Assembly: GCF_913776295.1 (NCBI RefSeq) | Contig: NZ_CAJYOJ010000081.1 | Coordinates: forward strand, 1-35,671 | Direction of reading: 5' to 3' | DNA from: an uncultured Pedobacter sp. | GTDB taxonomy: Bacteria > Bacteroidota > Bacteroidia > Sphingobacteriales > Sphingobacteriaceae | Length of the DNA stretch: 35,671 nt | Shown: positions 7,594 through 15,956 of the stretch, in pieces | How positions within the stretch are numbered: position 1 is the stretch's first letter | How the letters are laid out: the number at the start of each line of letters is the position of its first letter | The notes under the pieces: generated by a model | Told to the model about the DNA's origin: nothing | The model's input: only the letters and a program-made list of their open reading frames with translations | The model's database searches: none | Translations under genes and position numbers: made by a program

Positions 7594-8595
7594 ATGCAAA
7601 CAACAAGACACGATTGGACAAAAGAAGAAATATACGAAATTTATAACAGACCATTTTTGGATCTGGTTTATGAAGCCGCAACCATACACCGTGAAAATAA
7701 AGACTACAATGAAGTTCAGGTCAGTTCATTAATTTCCATCAAAACCGGTGGATGTGCAGAAGATTGTAGCTATTGCCCACAAGCGGCCCGCTACCATACT
7801 GATTTGGAGGTGCAGCCCTTAATGCAGGTGAGCCAGGTGGTTAGCGCCGCGGTAAAAGCCAAAGAAGGTGGCGCATCGCGTTTATGTATGGGAGCTGCGT
7901 GGCGCGAAGTGCGCGACAACCGCGACTTTGATCGTGTAATTGAGATGGTTAAGGCAGTGAATGATATGGATATGGAAGTTTGCTGCACATTGGGCATGCT
8001 TACCGAAAACCAGGCACAACGTTTAGCTGATGCGGGTTTATATGCGTATAACCATAACATTGATACTTCTGAAGACGATTACAAAAGGATTATATCAACC
8101 AGGACTTATGACGACCGTTTAAATACGATAAAAAATGTAAGAAAAGCCAAGCTAACGGTATGTAGTGGCGGTATTATCGGTTTAGGCGAAACCGTAGAAG
8201 ACCGCGTTTCCATGTTACAGACTTTATCAAATATGGAGAAACATCCAGAATCGGTTCCCGTTAATGCTTTGGTACCCGTAAAAGGGACACCTTTGGCAGA
8301 TCAGCCACGCGTTCCCATCTGGGATATGGTCAGGATGATCGCAACAGCACGTATCGTAATGCCAAATTCGGTAGTACGCTTATCAGCTGGCAGAAACGAA
8401 ATGAGTACATTGGAACAGGCATTTTGTTTTATGGCTGGCGCAAGTTCTATTTTTGCAGGCGACAAATTATTAACCACACCGAATCCGGCATTTGTTGACG
8501 ATATGGCCATGTTTGAATTATTAGGATTAAAAACCCGCGATGCCTTTAAAAATGGCAGACCCGCCAATACCATTGTTGAACAGGAAGCTGTTTAA
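7594..8595 (+). CDS. bioB: Biotin synthase
   Basis: BioB is a radical SAM enzyme that inserts sulfur into dethiobiotin, the last step of biotin synthesis. The 333-residue length is normal. The [4Fe-4S] cluster ligands are Cys54, Cys58 and Cys61 (GCAEDCSYC). The sacrificial [2Fe-2S] cluster ligands are also present: Cys98 (RLCMGAAWR), Cys130 (CCTLGML), Cys190 (VCSGGIIGLGE) and Arg262 (VRLSAGR). No other biotin gene is in the window, so it stands alone here. I found no convincing BirA operator upstream. A strong bidirectional hairpin follows the gene. Confidence 0.96.
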   Translation: MQTTRHDWTKEEIYEIYNRPFLDLVYEAATIHRENKDYNEVQVSSLISIKTGGCAEDCSYCPQAARYHTDLEVQPLMQVSQVVSAAVKAKEGGASRLCMGAAWREVRDNRDFDRVIEMVKAVNDMDMEVCCTLGMLTENQAQRLADAGLYAYNHNIDTSEDDYKRIISTRTYDDRLNTIKNVRKAKLTVCSGGIIGLGETVEDRVSMLQTLSNMEKHPESVPVNALVPVKGTPLADQPRVPIWDMVRMIATARIVMPNSVVRLSAGRNEMSTLEQAFCFMAGASSIFAGDKLLTTPNPAFVDDMAMFELLGLKTRDAFKNGRPANTIVEQEAV

Positions 8596-8608
8596 TTCGT
8601 CTTCCGAT

Positions 8609-8634
8609 GCTATCAGCTGTTTCCAACTGATAGC
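8609..8634 (+). terminator. First hairpin after bioB
   Basis: Arms GCTATCAG and CTGATAGC are perfect and the stem can extend to 11 pairs with one mismatch. It starts 14 bases after the bioB stop and has no T-run. The loop side contains AGCTGTTTCCA, which recurs at 8725-8735. Confidence 0.4.
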
Positions 8635-8657
8635 CATGTAGATTTCAAACCCTAGTG

Positions 8658-8710
8658 TACGATAAATAAGCAAGTCCTGGATTTAATCCGGGACTTTCTT
8701 GTTTATCGTA
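8658..8710. terminator. Long bidirectional terminator between bioB and ohr
   Basis: A 26-base inverted repeat (arms 8658-8683 and 8685-8710) pairs with only two wobble positions and one mismatch, around a tight loop at GGATTTAATCC. It lies between the convergent bioB and ohr genes and could end transcription from both sides. Confidence 0.65.
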
Positions 8711-8724
8711 TTATTTGCAATGCG

Positions 8725-8738
8725 AGCTGTTTCCAGCT
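8725..8738. repeat. Small hairpin repeating an 11-base motif
   Basis: AGCTG-TTTC-CAGCT forms a short stem. Its first 11 bases (AGCTGTTTCCA) are identical to 8615-8625 on the other side of the long terminator. It may belong to a small palindromic intergenic repeat family. Confidence 0.35.
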
Positions 8739-8764
8739 TACAGCACAACAAATCGATAATTACC

Positions 8765-9175
8765 TTACACCGCCGTTACCCTCACCTCGATATTACCTCT
8801 GGTAGCTTTAGAATAGGGGCATGCCCGATGTGCTTTTTCTGCTAATGTTTGTGCTTCCTCATGCGAAATGCCTGGAATATGCACATCCAAATCGGCCGAA
8901 AGTGCAAATGAATTTCCATCTTTATTAAACGAAACGAGTACCTTAACTTGAGCTTCGCTAACATCAACACCTTCGTGTTCGGCTATAGAGCCTAAAGCTC
9001 CTAAGTAGCATGGTCCCCAAGCCGCGGCAAATAACTCTTCCGGGTTTGTAGCACCTCCTTGCCCTCCAAGTTCTTTTGGTTTTCTTAAATCGAAATCCAA
9101 AATTCCATCACTTGATTTAATGTGTCCGTCTCTTCCTCCGATAGCTGTAACTTCAGCTGTATATAACTTTTCCAT
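8765..9175 (-). CDS. ohr: Organic hydroperoxide resistance protein (Ohr/OsmC family)
   Basis: Ohr is a cytosolic thiol peroxidase that reduces organic and lipid hydroperoxides. The product is about 136 residues, typical for the Ohr branch. Active-site residues are visible: an Arg in GGRDGH, Glu in NPEELFAAAW, peroxidatic Cys in WGPCYLGAL and resolving Cys in CPYSKATRGN near the C-terminus. I start at the second of two adjacent ATGs (MEKLYTAEVTA fits the family); the first, at 9178, is equally possible. No OhrR regulator gene is adjacent. It is convergent with bioB. Confidence 0.92.
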   Translation of the reverse strand: MEKLYTAEVTAIGGRDGHIKSSDGILDFDLRKPKELGGQGGATNPEELFAAAWGPCYLGALGSIAEHEGVDVSEAQVKVLVSFNKDGNSFALSADLDVHIPGISHEEAQTLAEKAHRACPYSKATRGNIEVRVTAV

Positions 9176-9178
9176 CAT

Positions 9179-9580
9179 AATTTCTGAATTGATTCAAGGT
9201 TAACAAATGATACTTGTCCTTGTTTTTAGTATTCGAAAAGACTGCCTAATCATACCATTATAGAGCTAAATGAAAATTAGTGAAGACAAATAAAGGCCTG
9301 TTCATGTAAAAAAATAATATCTCGATTATATCAACTTTTGTAAAAAACCAATATAAAATCAGCTTCCCCATATTTATCACCAATACCGTTTAACATGTAA
9401 AATATTTATAATCAAGGTATTAAATCAAATATTATTTACAAATCCTTTTCTTATAAATCTTCGTATACACATTTATGAGTAATAGGTTTCGTGTAAAAAA
9501 CTATGACTTTGACTTGACATAAAATGCGCCAAACATGCCAAAACGATATTTTTATATCATAACAGCTAAAAATCATCCTA
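9179..9580. other. Intergenic region upstream of ohr and the T9SS-type gene
   Basis: This roughly 400-base AT-rich spacer separates the divergent ohr gene and the repeat-protein gene, so it must hold promoters for both. I see no convincing TTTG plus TAnnTTTG pair at proper spacing, no open frame worth calling and no strong hairpin. Confidence 0.6.
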
Positions 9581-11998
9581 ATGGCAAATAGATTGTATTT
9601 GTTGATGCTCATAGCAAGTATTGTTATGCCATCCAGATTAATTGCGCAGTCCGCTCCGGAGAATATCGGATTTGAAAATGGAAATTTTCAAAACTGGAAA
9701 ATTTATGCAGGTTCTATTGCAATCGAGAATAACCATAATGTAGTGACGATGAATGAAGTGCCAAAACCAATTTCGGGACGGCATACCATTATCAGCAACA
9801 AAAATATGGTTGACCAATATGGCGGTTTTCACCTGATTCCACCTTCAGGAGGAAATTATTCTGTTAAACTGGGAAACAATGCAACCGGGGCACAAATTGA
9901 TGGAATCTCTTATATGGTTAATGTTCCTATCGATCAATCGACATTTACACTAACTTACCAATATGCGGTAGTTCTGGAAGATCCGGATCACGAATCATTT
10001 GAACAGCCACGTTTTATTGCCAGGGTTAAGGACGTAGAGAAAAATGAATACATTCCATGTGCATCATTCGAATTCGTAGCGACCTCATCATTACCCAACT
10101 TTAAAAAGTCTGCGGATTATGAAAATGTTATTTATAAGGATTGGTCGCCAGTAACCATCAATTTATCCGGTTACCAGGGTAAAAAATTACTGATCGAGTT
10201 TATCAGTACCGATTGTTCAAGAGGACAACATTTTGGCTATGCTTACTTAAATATCAAAAATGTATTTGGGGATTTAATTACCGGTAATACTTATTGTGCC
10301 AATGCTGATGCTGTTAATTTATCGGGTCCGAGTGGCTACCAAACCTACAACTGGTATAGCGAAGACCGATCTGTAAAATATGGTTCAGGGCAATCAATCA
10401 ACATAAAACCAAAACCTGCAGATGGTTCCCGAATCCTGCTGGATATGGTACCTTATGCAGGTTTTGGCTGTCCAAATACAGTAAGTACCGTTATTAAAGG
10501 GATAGGTTATGAATTCAATGTTCTACAAAAAGATATCGTATGCCAAAATGCGGAGATAGACCTTTTGTCTACAAAATATATTCTTAACAAAACGGAAGGT
10601 TTTACCTATCAGGTTTATGAAGATAAGGATTTAACCAAACCGATCAAGGGAATGGTCAAGATTGCTTCCGATCAAACCTTTTACATTAAAGCCAGCAATA
10701 ATAAAGGCTGTGAAAGTGCGGTTCCTTTAGAGATCTCCGTGTTTAATGCGGCAAACATCAGTGTCAGAAATCCTGAAACAGTTTGTTATGCTGAATCTGT
10801 AGACATTACGGATGCCGCTTTATACCTCGGCAACCTGGAAGGAATTAACAGATCTTATTTTGCAGATGAAGCGGCTTCGCAAATCATTGCAGATCCACAG
10901 CACATCACTAAAACGGGAAAATATTTTATCAAATTTTCCAATCAATCGGGCTGCAGTAAAATTGTCCCGATTGAGGTGAACATCAAAAACAAGCCTGTTT
11001 TAAATGTAAACAATCCTAAACCAGTTTGTAAAGCCTCCAAAATTGATATTACTGCACCAAATTATTACATAGGAAGCGATGCGACGTTCCAATACAGTTT
11101 CTATGCAGATGAGGCATTAACCATTCTTTTAACCAATCCTAAAGAGATCGATAAATCAGGAACGTATTATATAAAAGCAACCAATGCAGATGGATGTACG
11201 GTAACGGACAAAATTGAAATAACCATAAGTGATATCCCTGTACTACAGATCAAAGATCCTGAAACAGCATGTTATCCAGATAAAGTTGATATTTCTAATC
11301 CAGCGCTTTATAGCGGATCGGGCGATAATTTAAAGTACTCTTTTTTTTACGATGCTGCCTTAAAAAATCCGATTAGTTCTCCTAAAACCATTACCAAAGC
11401 AGGCACTTATTATGTTAAAGCAGTAAACGATGGAGGCTGCTTTACCTCTGGCAAGATACAGGTAAGCTTTAATATCGCACCAAAGATAGTACTGAATAAA
11501 CCAAAGGCCATTTTTGAGCAAAGTTTTATTGATTTAACTGATCAGGAAATTACCAAAGGAAGCAGCCCTTATGTAAGGGCAGGTTATTTTGAAGATGAAA
11601 ATCTGAAGAGGCCTTTAGCGAACCCAACAAGAATAAACAAGGCAGGAGTTTATTACATTTCTATACAGAATGAACAGGGCTGTATAGCTTCTGCTCCAAT
11701 TGAAGTTGAAATCTTACCTCAGCCAAAAATAGTTGTACCCACAGCTTTTACCCCGCAAAAAGAAACCAATAACCGTTTGTATCCATTTTTGGTCGGTATT
11801 CAAAAGTTAATCAGTTTTAAGGTATACAACAAATGGGGAATTTTAGTTTATCAAAGTGCAGATTTAGCAAATGGAGGATGGGACGGACAGTATAACAGCA
11901 AAATGCAACCTTTGGAAACGTTTTCCTGGTTTGCAGAAGGTATTGATGTGTCAGGTGATAAAATTCAATCAAAAGGAAAAACTATACTCATACTATAA
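9581..11998 (+). CDS. Secreted repeat protein with CHU_C / T9SS C-terminal domain
   Basis: This 805-residue exported protein has a signal peptide (MANRLYLLMLIASIVMPS, cleavage likely after IAQ). An N-terminal region of about 200 residues resembles a jelly-roll carbohydrate- or matrix-binding domain, beginning ENIGFENGNFQNWKIY. Five tandem domains of about 80 residues each follow, sharing a Pro...Cys...Asp-Ile pattern and a GxYYxKAxNxxGC ending. Residues 718-805 form the gliding-motility-associated CHU_C domain (VVPTAFTP, VYNKWGILVYQ, GWDGQYN), a type B sorting signal for the type IX secretion system. It is probably a surface adhesin or structural protein. The stop overlaps the start of the next gene, a PorP/SprF protein, a common Bacteroidota pairing. 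Confidence 0.9.
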   Translation: MANRLYLLMLIASIVMPSRLIAQSAPENIGFENGNFQNWKIYAGSIAIENNHNVVTMNEVPKPISGRHTIISNKNMVDQYGGFHLIPPSGGNYSVKLGNNATGAQIDGISYMVNVPIDQSTFTLTYQYAVVLEDPDHESFEQPRFIARVKDVEKNEYIPCASFEFVATSSLPNFKKSADYENVIYKDWSPVTINLSGYQGKKLLIEFISTDCSRGQHFGYAYLNIKNVFGDLITGNTYCANADAVNLSGPSGYQTYNWYSEDRSVKYGSGQSINIKPKPADGSRILLDMVPYAGFGCPNTVSTVIKGIGYEFNVLQKDIVCQNAEIDLLSTKYILNKTEGFTYQVYEDKDLTKPIKGMVKIASDQTFYIKASNNKGCESAVPLEISVFNAANISVRNPETVCYAESVDITDAALYLGNLEGINRSYFADEAASQIIADPQHITKTGKYFIKFSNQSGCSKIVPIEVNIKNKPVLNVNNPKPVCKASKIDITAPNYYIGSDATFQYSFYADEALTILLTNPKEIDKSGTYYIKATNADGCTVTDKIEITISDIPVLQIKDPETACYPDKVDISNPALYSGSGDNLKYSFFYDAALKNPISSPKTITKAGTYYVKAVNDGGCFTSGKIQVSFNIAPKIVLNKPKAIFEQSFIDLTDQEITKGSSPYVRAGYFEDENLKRPLANPTRINKAGVYYISIQNEQGCIASAPIEVEILPQPKIVVPTAFTPQKETNNRLYPFLVGIQKLISFKVYNKWGILVYQSADLANGGWDGQYNSKMQPLETFSWFAEGIDVSGDKIQSKGKTILIL
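10520..11720 (+). repeat. Five tandem coding repeats of about 240 bases
   Basis: Within the secreted protein, related units start near 10520, 10757, 10997, 11240 and 11486. Each encodes about 80 residues with a shared layout: a Pro and Cys near the start, a central Tyr/Phe-rich strand with Phe-Ala-Asp-Glu or similar, and a closing GTYYIKATN-like strand followed by Gly-Cys. The last unit has lost its first Cys. Divergence is high at the DNA level, so these are old duplications. Confidence 0.8.
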
Positions 11999-12996
11999 TG
12001 CAAAAATCGCTACTCATGTTTTGTTTTTGCCTTACTACGGTATGTTGTTGGGCACAAGATCCTAAGTTTTCTCAATACTTCGCTGCACCTTTAAGTCTGA
12101 ATCCTGCATTTACCGGTTTTTTTGACGGCGATTATAGAATTGCCGCCAATACCAGGCAACAATGGGGCAATCTGGGCGATCCCTACAATACCTACAGTGT
12201 ATCTGGCGATCTGAAATTGGTAGAAGACGAAAATTTTACAAATAGCTATTTCAGCCTGGGCTTGAGTGGACTGTTTGATGAATCTCTGAATAAAGCGTTA
12301 AAATCACAATATATTAGTGCGAGCTTTTCTTACTATCAGTATATGGACGAAGAGCATCGTTTTAAATTTGGTTTGGCACCACAACTAGCCTATGTTTCCA
12401 GATATCTGGATTACAACAAACTTACTTTTGCTTCTCAATACAATGGTACAGGTGGTTTTGATGCTTCTATGCCTAATTACCTCGATTTAAAGAATGATAA
12501 AACATCCTATTTTGATTTAAACATCGGTGCTAACTTTGCAGCCAATTTTGATTATTGGAGTGTTGCCCTCGGATATGCACAATACCACCTAACCAAGCCC
12601 AGTGAATCCATGCTCAGCAATAGCAACGAGGTGATTGCCGCGCGAAGAACCGTCAATTTAGGCTTGCTTTACTTAATGAACAATAACGTCGATTTAAACT
12701 TTACAGGAGTTTACAATGCGCAGAAAAATAACAGGGATCTTATTTTCGGTACCGTTTTAGGCTTAACACCCGGCGATGAAGCTAAAATGAAACTGAATGT
12801 TGGCATGTGGTACAAATTCAACGAAGCTTCATTTTATCCTTATATTGGCGTAGCCATAAAAAATGTGAGTGCAGGGATTAATTATACCGTTTACGGTAGT
12901 AAATTAATGAGTGCTACGCCACGTACATACGAACTTTCTTTAATCTACAGGCATAATAATTTTAAGGGCTTTAAGGTTCCTTGCCCTAAATTTTGA
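11998..12996 (+). CDS. PorP/SprF family type IX secretion membrane protein
   Basis: This 332-residue outer-membrane protein belongs to the PorP/SprF family, beta-barrels that partner with CHU_C-bearing proteins for type IX export and surface attachment. The signal peptide is MQKSLLMFCFCLTTVCCWAQ. The mature protein starts DPKFSQYFAAPLSLNPAFTG, the hallmark of the family, followed by alternating amphipathic strands. The start codon shares one base with the stop of the secreted repeat protein gene, implying translational coupling and a dedicated partnership. Confidence 0.92.
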   Translation: MQKSLLMFCFCLTTVCCWAQDPKFSQYFAAPLSLNPAFTGFFDGDYRIAANTRQQWGNLGDPYNTYSVSGDLKLVEDENFTNSYFSLGLSGLFDESLNKALKSQYISASFSYYQYMDEEHRFKFGLAPQLAYVSRYLDYNKLTFASQYNGTGGFDASMPNYLDLKNDKTSYFDLNIGANFAANFDYWSVALGYAQYHLTKPSESMLSNSNEVIAARRTVNLGLLYLMNNNVDLNFTGVYNAQKNNRDLIFGTVLGLTPGDEAKMKLNVGMWYKFNEASFYPYIGVAIKNVSAGINYTVYGSKLMSATPRTYELSLIYRHNNFKGFKVPCPKF

Positions 12997-12998
12997 GA

Positions 12999-13015
12999 TT
13001 AACCTCTCAGGTTAA
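12999..13015. terminator. Short hairpin between convergent genes
   Basis: A perfect TTAACCT-CTC-AGGTTAA stem-loop lies in the 15-base gap between the porP-like stop and the FUSC gene stop, overlapping the latter. It may act weakly in both directions; no long T-run is present. Confidence 0.35.
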
Positions 13016-15171
13016 AGCTTAATTTTTACCGAAAGTTTATAAATATCGTAGGCCACTTTTTGAATCAGATCAAACTGCTCTGGAATTAAATCTTCGCCTT
13101 TTGTGATCGCCAAACCATTATCATTTAACCTGATTAAAGGTACATTGTCTATTGCGCCGTTTCCCTGCTCCAGATTGTCAATAGAAGCATCCAACAAATA
13201 GTTGGTATTATTGGCGATAGGTTTCAAGGCTTCAAAACTCTCAAATATAAACTGGTGCTCTTTATTGTAAAGCGACAGCGTTGCAACATATGATGACAAT
13301 AAATGGCTTAGTGCTGTAAACTGATGAACTTCTTTGATAAATAACTGCTTGCTTTTGGGTTCAGAGAACATCCTTTGAAATAAGGAAGCCAGATTGGCTG
13401 TACTAACATATACCTCTTTACGGGCCAGTTTATATTCCGTTCTGTTATAATTTTTTTCAAAATACAGTTTAATCACTTGATCATAATAAGCCTTATTGGC
13501 TCTTAGCATGTCGATCATGGCCTCTTTCAGTTTTTCATGCTCCCAGGTTGGGAATAATGAGTAACTGGCTAACAAAGCAATACCAGAACCTATAAATGTA
13601 TCATAAATCCTTTCACGTGCCAGGGCTATTGATCCCATACCTAAAAAATCAAACAGGATTAAGATATAAGGAGTCATAAAGAGTACACTGACTACGTAGT
13701 TCTTCCTTTGGAAACTATAGCAGCCAATCATGCATATTAACAGGATTACAAACAAAGTATGGCGATCGTGGATATAGGTAATTACCCCCATACCAATAAA
13801 AGCGCCAACAGTGGTACCGATCAAACGCTGATAGTTACGTTCTTTCGTTAAACTGAATCCTGGTTTTGAAATAACGAGGATGGTAAGCAGAATCCAGTAA
13901 CTATGCGAAAAATCAAGAATCTGAGCCACAATAAAACCTAATAACATCACTACAGTAACCCGCAACGAATGCCTGAAGGTAGAAGAGGTATAGGTTAAAT
14001 TCTCCGTAAACAGTTTGAAATCAAATTTTTGCCTGGTGATAAATTTCTCCGTATCTACCTCAGCTTTTCTGATATCCTTGCTGTTTCTGATTTTGAAGTA
14101 GCTGAAAATAGTCTTAACCCTTGACAGGATATTTTCAATGTTCACTTCAATGTTTTTTAAGGCTATAATACCCAGGGTATTGTATTCCTGATTATGATTG
14201 TTTTTTTCCAGATTGTTGATTTTGACCTTTAACCTTTCAATCTCGATTAACAAACGTTTCGAAATCACAGGTATACCACCACTCTTTAACGCAAAGGCAA
14301 CATCATCAAGGGCATACGAAATCCGTTTAATGGCCATTTCATAATCTGACAGGATGCCTGCTTTATCAAACTGATCGTGCAATTGCTGGTAATTATAGTA
14401 GGTAGACATTACCTGCTCAAACAGATCAACCATATCTACAAATACCAATAACAGAAACCTGCCTTCAGGAGTAGAATCTCTTACGATTTCGCGGGTCCGG
14501 AATAACAATTCTCTTACTGCATCTTGTTTTTCGTGAACAGAGACCTGAAGTTGCAACAGTTCAGAATAAGTTTTATCATAGTTATTATTCTGATGATAAA
14601 ATTTAGCTTTTTCACGCAGAAATTCTGCAACCTCTAAAATAGAATCACTTAACGATTGCTGTACCAACCGAAAAGGACGCAACCGGTATACAAAATAGCT
14701 CAAGCCGGTATACCATAGGCTACCAGCCAGTACCAAAGCAGCATGTAGCAATACCTCCTGCCATGGCCGGATATCATCAATACTTAATACCATGATCAAC
14801 AAAACGGCAGTACCCACCGATGCCGCCCTGATGCCATAGATATAAAACATGGAAAATACAAAACTTGATACGGCCAATAAAAAACCTATGAAATAATGAT
14901 TTTTATTGGTAAGGCCCGTTATGATAGAGAACGTAAAGATAAGCGCCGTTGTAATCAGCATGGCGTTTCTGCGGTGCACCATTGGCCCCGGACTATCTAC
15001 CACGCTTACACATAAAGCACCCAAAGATAAAGTCATGCCATACTTTAGCAAGCCAAACTGGGCAAAAATTAAAGAGGGGAGCAGTACGCCTATTGTAATA
15101 CGGAGTCCATCGGCAAAATAGGTACTCAATAAAAAGTCTTGTATATTTCTAATGGGTTGCCTGATCTGCAT
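13012..15171 (-). CDS. FUSC family membrane protein (YccS-like)
   Basis: This is a 719-residue inner-membrane protein of the fusaric acid resistance/YccS type. Two clusters of membrane helices (about residues 20-165 and 400-535) each precede a soluble helical domain, the duplicated half-transporter layout of YccS/YhfK proteins. The second cluster shows the conserved RVTVVMLLGF and GTTVGAFIGMG segments, the latter typical of FUSC domains. The family is linked to efflux of aromatic acids, but no periplasmic adaptor or outer-membrane partner is encoded nearby, so the substrate is unknown. It is convergent with the porP-like gene. Confidence 0.85.
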   Translation of the reverse strand: MQIRQPIRNIQDFLLSTYFADGLRITIGVLLPSLIFAQFGLLKYGMTLSLGALCVSVVDSPGPMVHRRNAMLITTALIFTFSIITGLTNKNHYFIGFLLAVSSFVFSMFYIYGIRAASVGTAVLLIMVLSIDDIRPWQEVLLHAALVLAGSLWYTGLSYFVYRLRPFRLVQQSLSDSILEVAEFLREKAKFYHQNNNYDKTYSELLQLQVSVHEKQDAVRELLFRTREIVRDSTPEGRFLLLVFVDMVDLFEQVMSTYYNYQQLHDQFDKAGILSDYEMAIKRISYALDDVAFALKSGGIPVISKRLLIEIERLKVKINNLEKNNHNQEYNTLGIIALKNIEVNIENILSRVKTIFSYFKIRNSKDIRKAEVDTEKFITRQKFDFKLFTENLTYTSSTFRHSLRVTVVMLLGFIVAQILDFSHSYWILLTILVISKPGFSLTKERNYQRLIGTTVGAFIGMGVITYIHDRHTLFVILLICMIGCYSFQRKNYVVSVLFMTPYILILFDFLGMGSIALARERIYDTFIGSGIALLASYSLFPTWEHEKLKEAMIDMLRANKAYYDQVIKLYFEKNYNRTEYKLARKEVYVSTANLASLFQRMFSEPKSKQLFIKEVHQFTALSHLLSSYVATLSLYNKEHQFIFESFEALKPIANNTNYLLDASIDNLEQGNGAIDNVPLIRLNDNGLAITKGEDLIPEQFDLIQKVAYDIYKLSVKIKL

Positions 15172-15626
15172 GTTACAAAAATAACATAATAGCGATGTTT
15201 TTTGTTGGGATTAAAATGAAGTTTTTTCGCTTTTTCATGATCCTTAGGCAGAAAAACGATAATCACCTGATTGTTAAACACCTGAACAATGTTGATAGGT
15301 ATATTGACCGTTATTGTTCATAAACGCATAAAATGCCAAAAAAAACCAAAAATACGAGCTTTATTCTAATTCAAAATGTTGATAACCAGCACTTTTAAGT
15401 GGATAACATTGTTCATAAAAACATTTATTTTCTACTTGACCATTAAGCGTTTATATGCTAAATTAGATCATATCAAATACGAAGTACTTTGAATGCTGAC
15501 AAAATAATCCAAAAGAGATAAAGAACCAAAAGGGAAGTTATTTCGGATTTTTACAGGGAAAACGATTAATTTCAGAAAGGGTTAAACCGAGTAAGAATAT
15601 ATGTAACCATCAAAAGATCGGAAGAT
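15172..15626. other. Long AT-rich spacer upstream of FUSC gene
   Basis: This spacer lies between the FUSC gene start and a small frame near 15627. ATTGTTCATAAA occurs twice, near 15316 and 15411. Two one-mismatch DnaA-box-like 9-mers are present (TGTTGATAA near 15378 and AGTGGATAA near 15402). These are too few to call an origin. No open frame of interest is seen. Confidence 0.5.
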
Positions 15627-15765
15627 ATGAAAGTCGCACAGACCCGAACAGCGCTTATGGAAAGCTAGGAAGTTTATGGACGGAAGAGCTGGAAATAAAT
15701 TTTCACGTATCGTAAAAGTTGCAAAACCTAACGAAAACGGAAAAATCAAAGTAAACAAGATTTGA
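15627..15765 (+). CDS. Possible small basic protein, split by an apparent frameshift
   Basis: An ATG at 15676 opens a 29-codon frame, MDGRAGNKFSRIVKVAKP and on to a TGA at 15763-15765, with an AGGAAG three bases upstream. The same frame is open back to a TGA at 15628. A second ATG at 15627 starts a different frame (MKVAQTRTALMES) that stops at a TAG just before. Removing one base between the two would join them into a basic protein of about 45 residues. A strong terminator follows at 15799-15845, supporting a short transcript. I do not recognise the family. It may be a real small gene with a frameshift, the 29-residue form alone, or part of a noncoding RNA. Confidence 0.4.
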
Positions 15766-15798
15766 TGCTTAAAATATAACTACGGTTATGTTGAAGTT

Positions 15799-15845
15799 AA
15801 AACGGGGAACTCAATCGAAAGAAGAAGGTCCCCGTTTTTATTTTC
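15799..15845 (+). terminator. Strong intrinsic terminator after the small frame
   Basis: A perfect ten-base stem (AAAACGGGGA at 15799-15808 with TCCCCGTTTT at 15829-15838) encloses a 20-base loop and runs into a T-rich tract. It ends a plus-strand transcript that must start in the spacer after 15172, because no annotated plus-strand gene lies directly upstream. Confidence 0.8.
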
Positions 15846-15956
15846 CCTGGTGTAATCGCACTGAACTTGATTCAGGGTCAATCTTCTGTCGTAAGGCGCT
15901 AAAATATCCTTAAAGGAATTTGCTTTATTTAATCCCTAAAACATTAAATTTACCAA

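Noticed and set aside
15300..15420. Possible replication origin with DnaA-box-like sequences
   Set aside because: Only two one-mismatch 9-mers are present, without a cluster, an unwinding element of note or dnaA nearby. A lone TTTTCCACA upstream of gyrA is also insufficient.
15799..15845. Riboswitch or leader controlling the phoH-like gene
   Set aside because: The hairpin is a terminator more than 100 bases before the phoH-like start, and I could not match any known riboswitch core in the preceding sequence.
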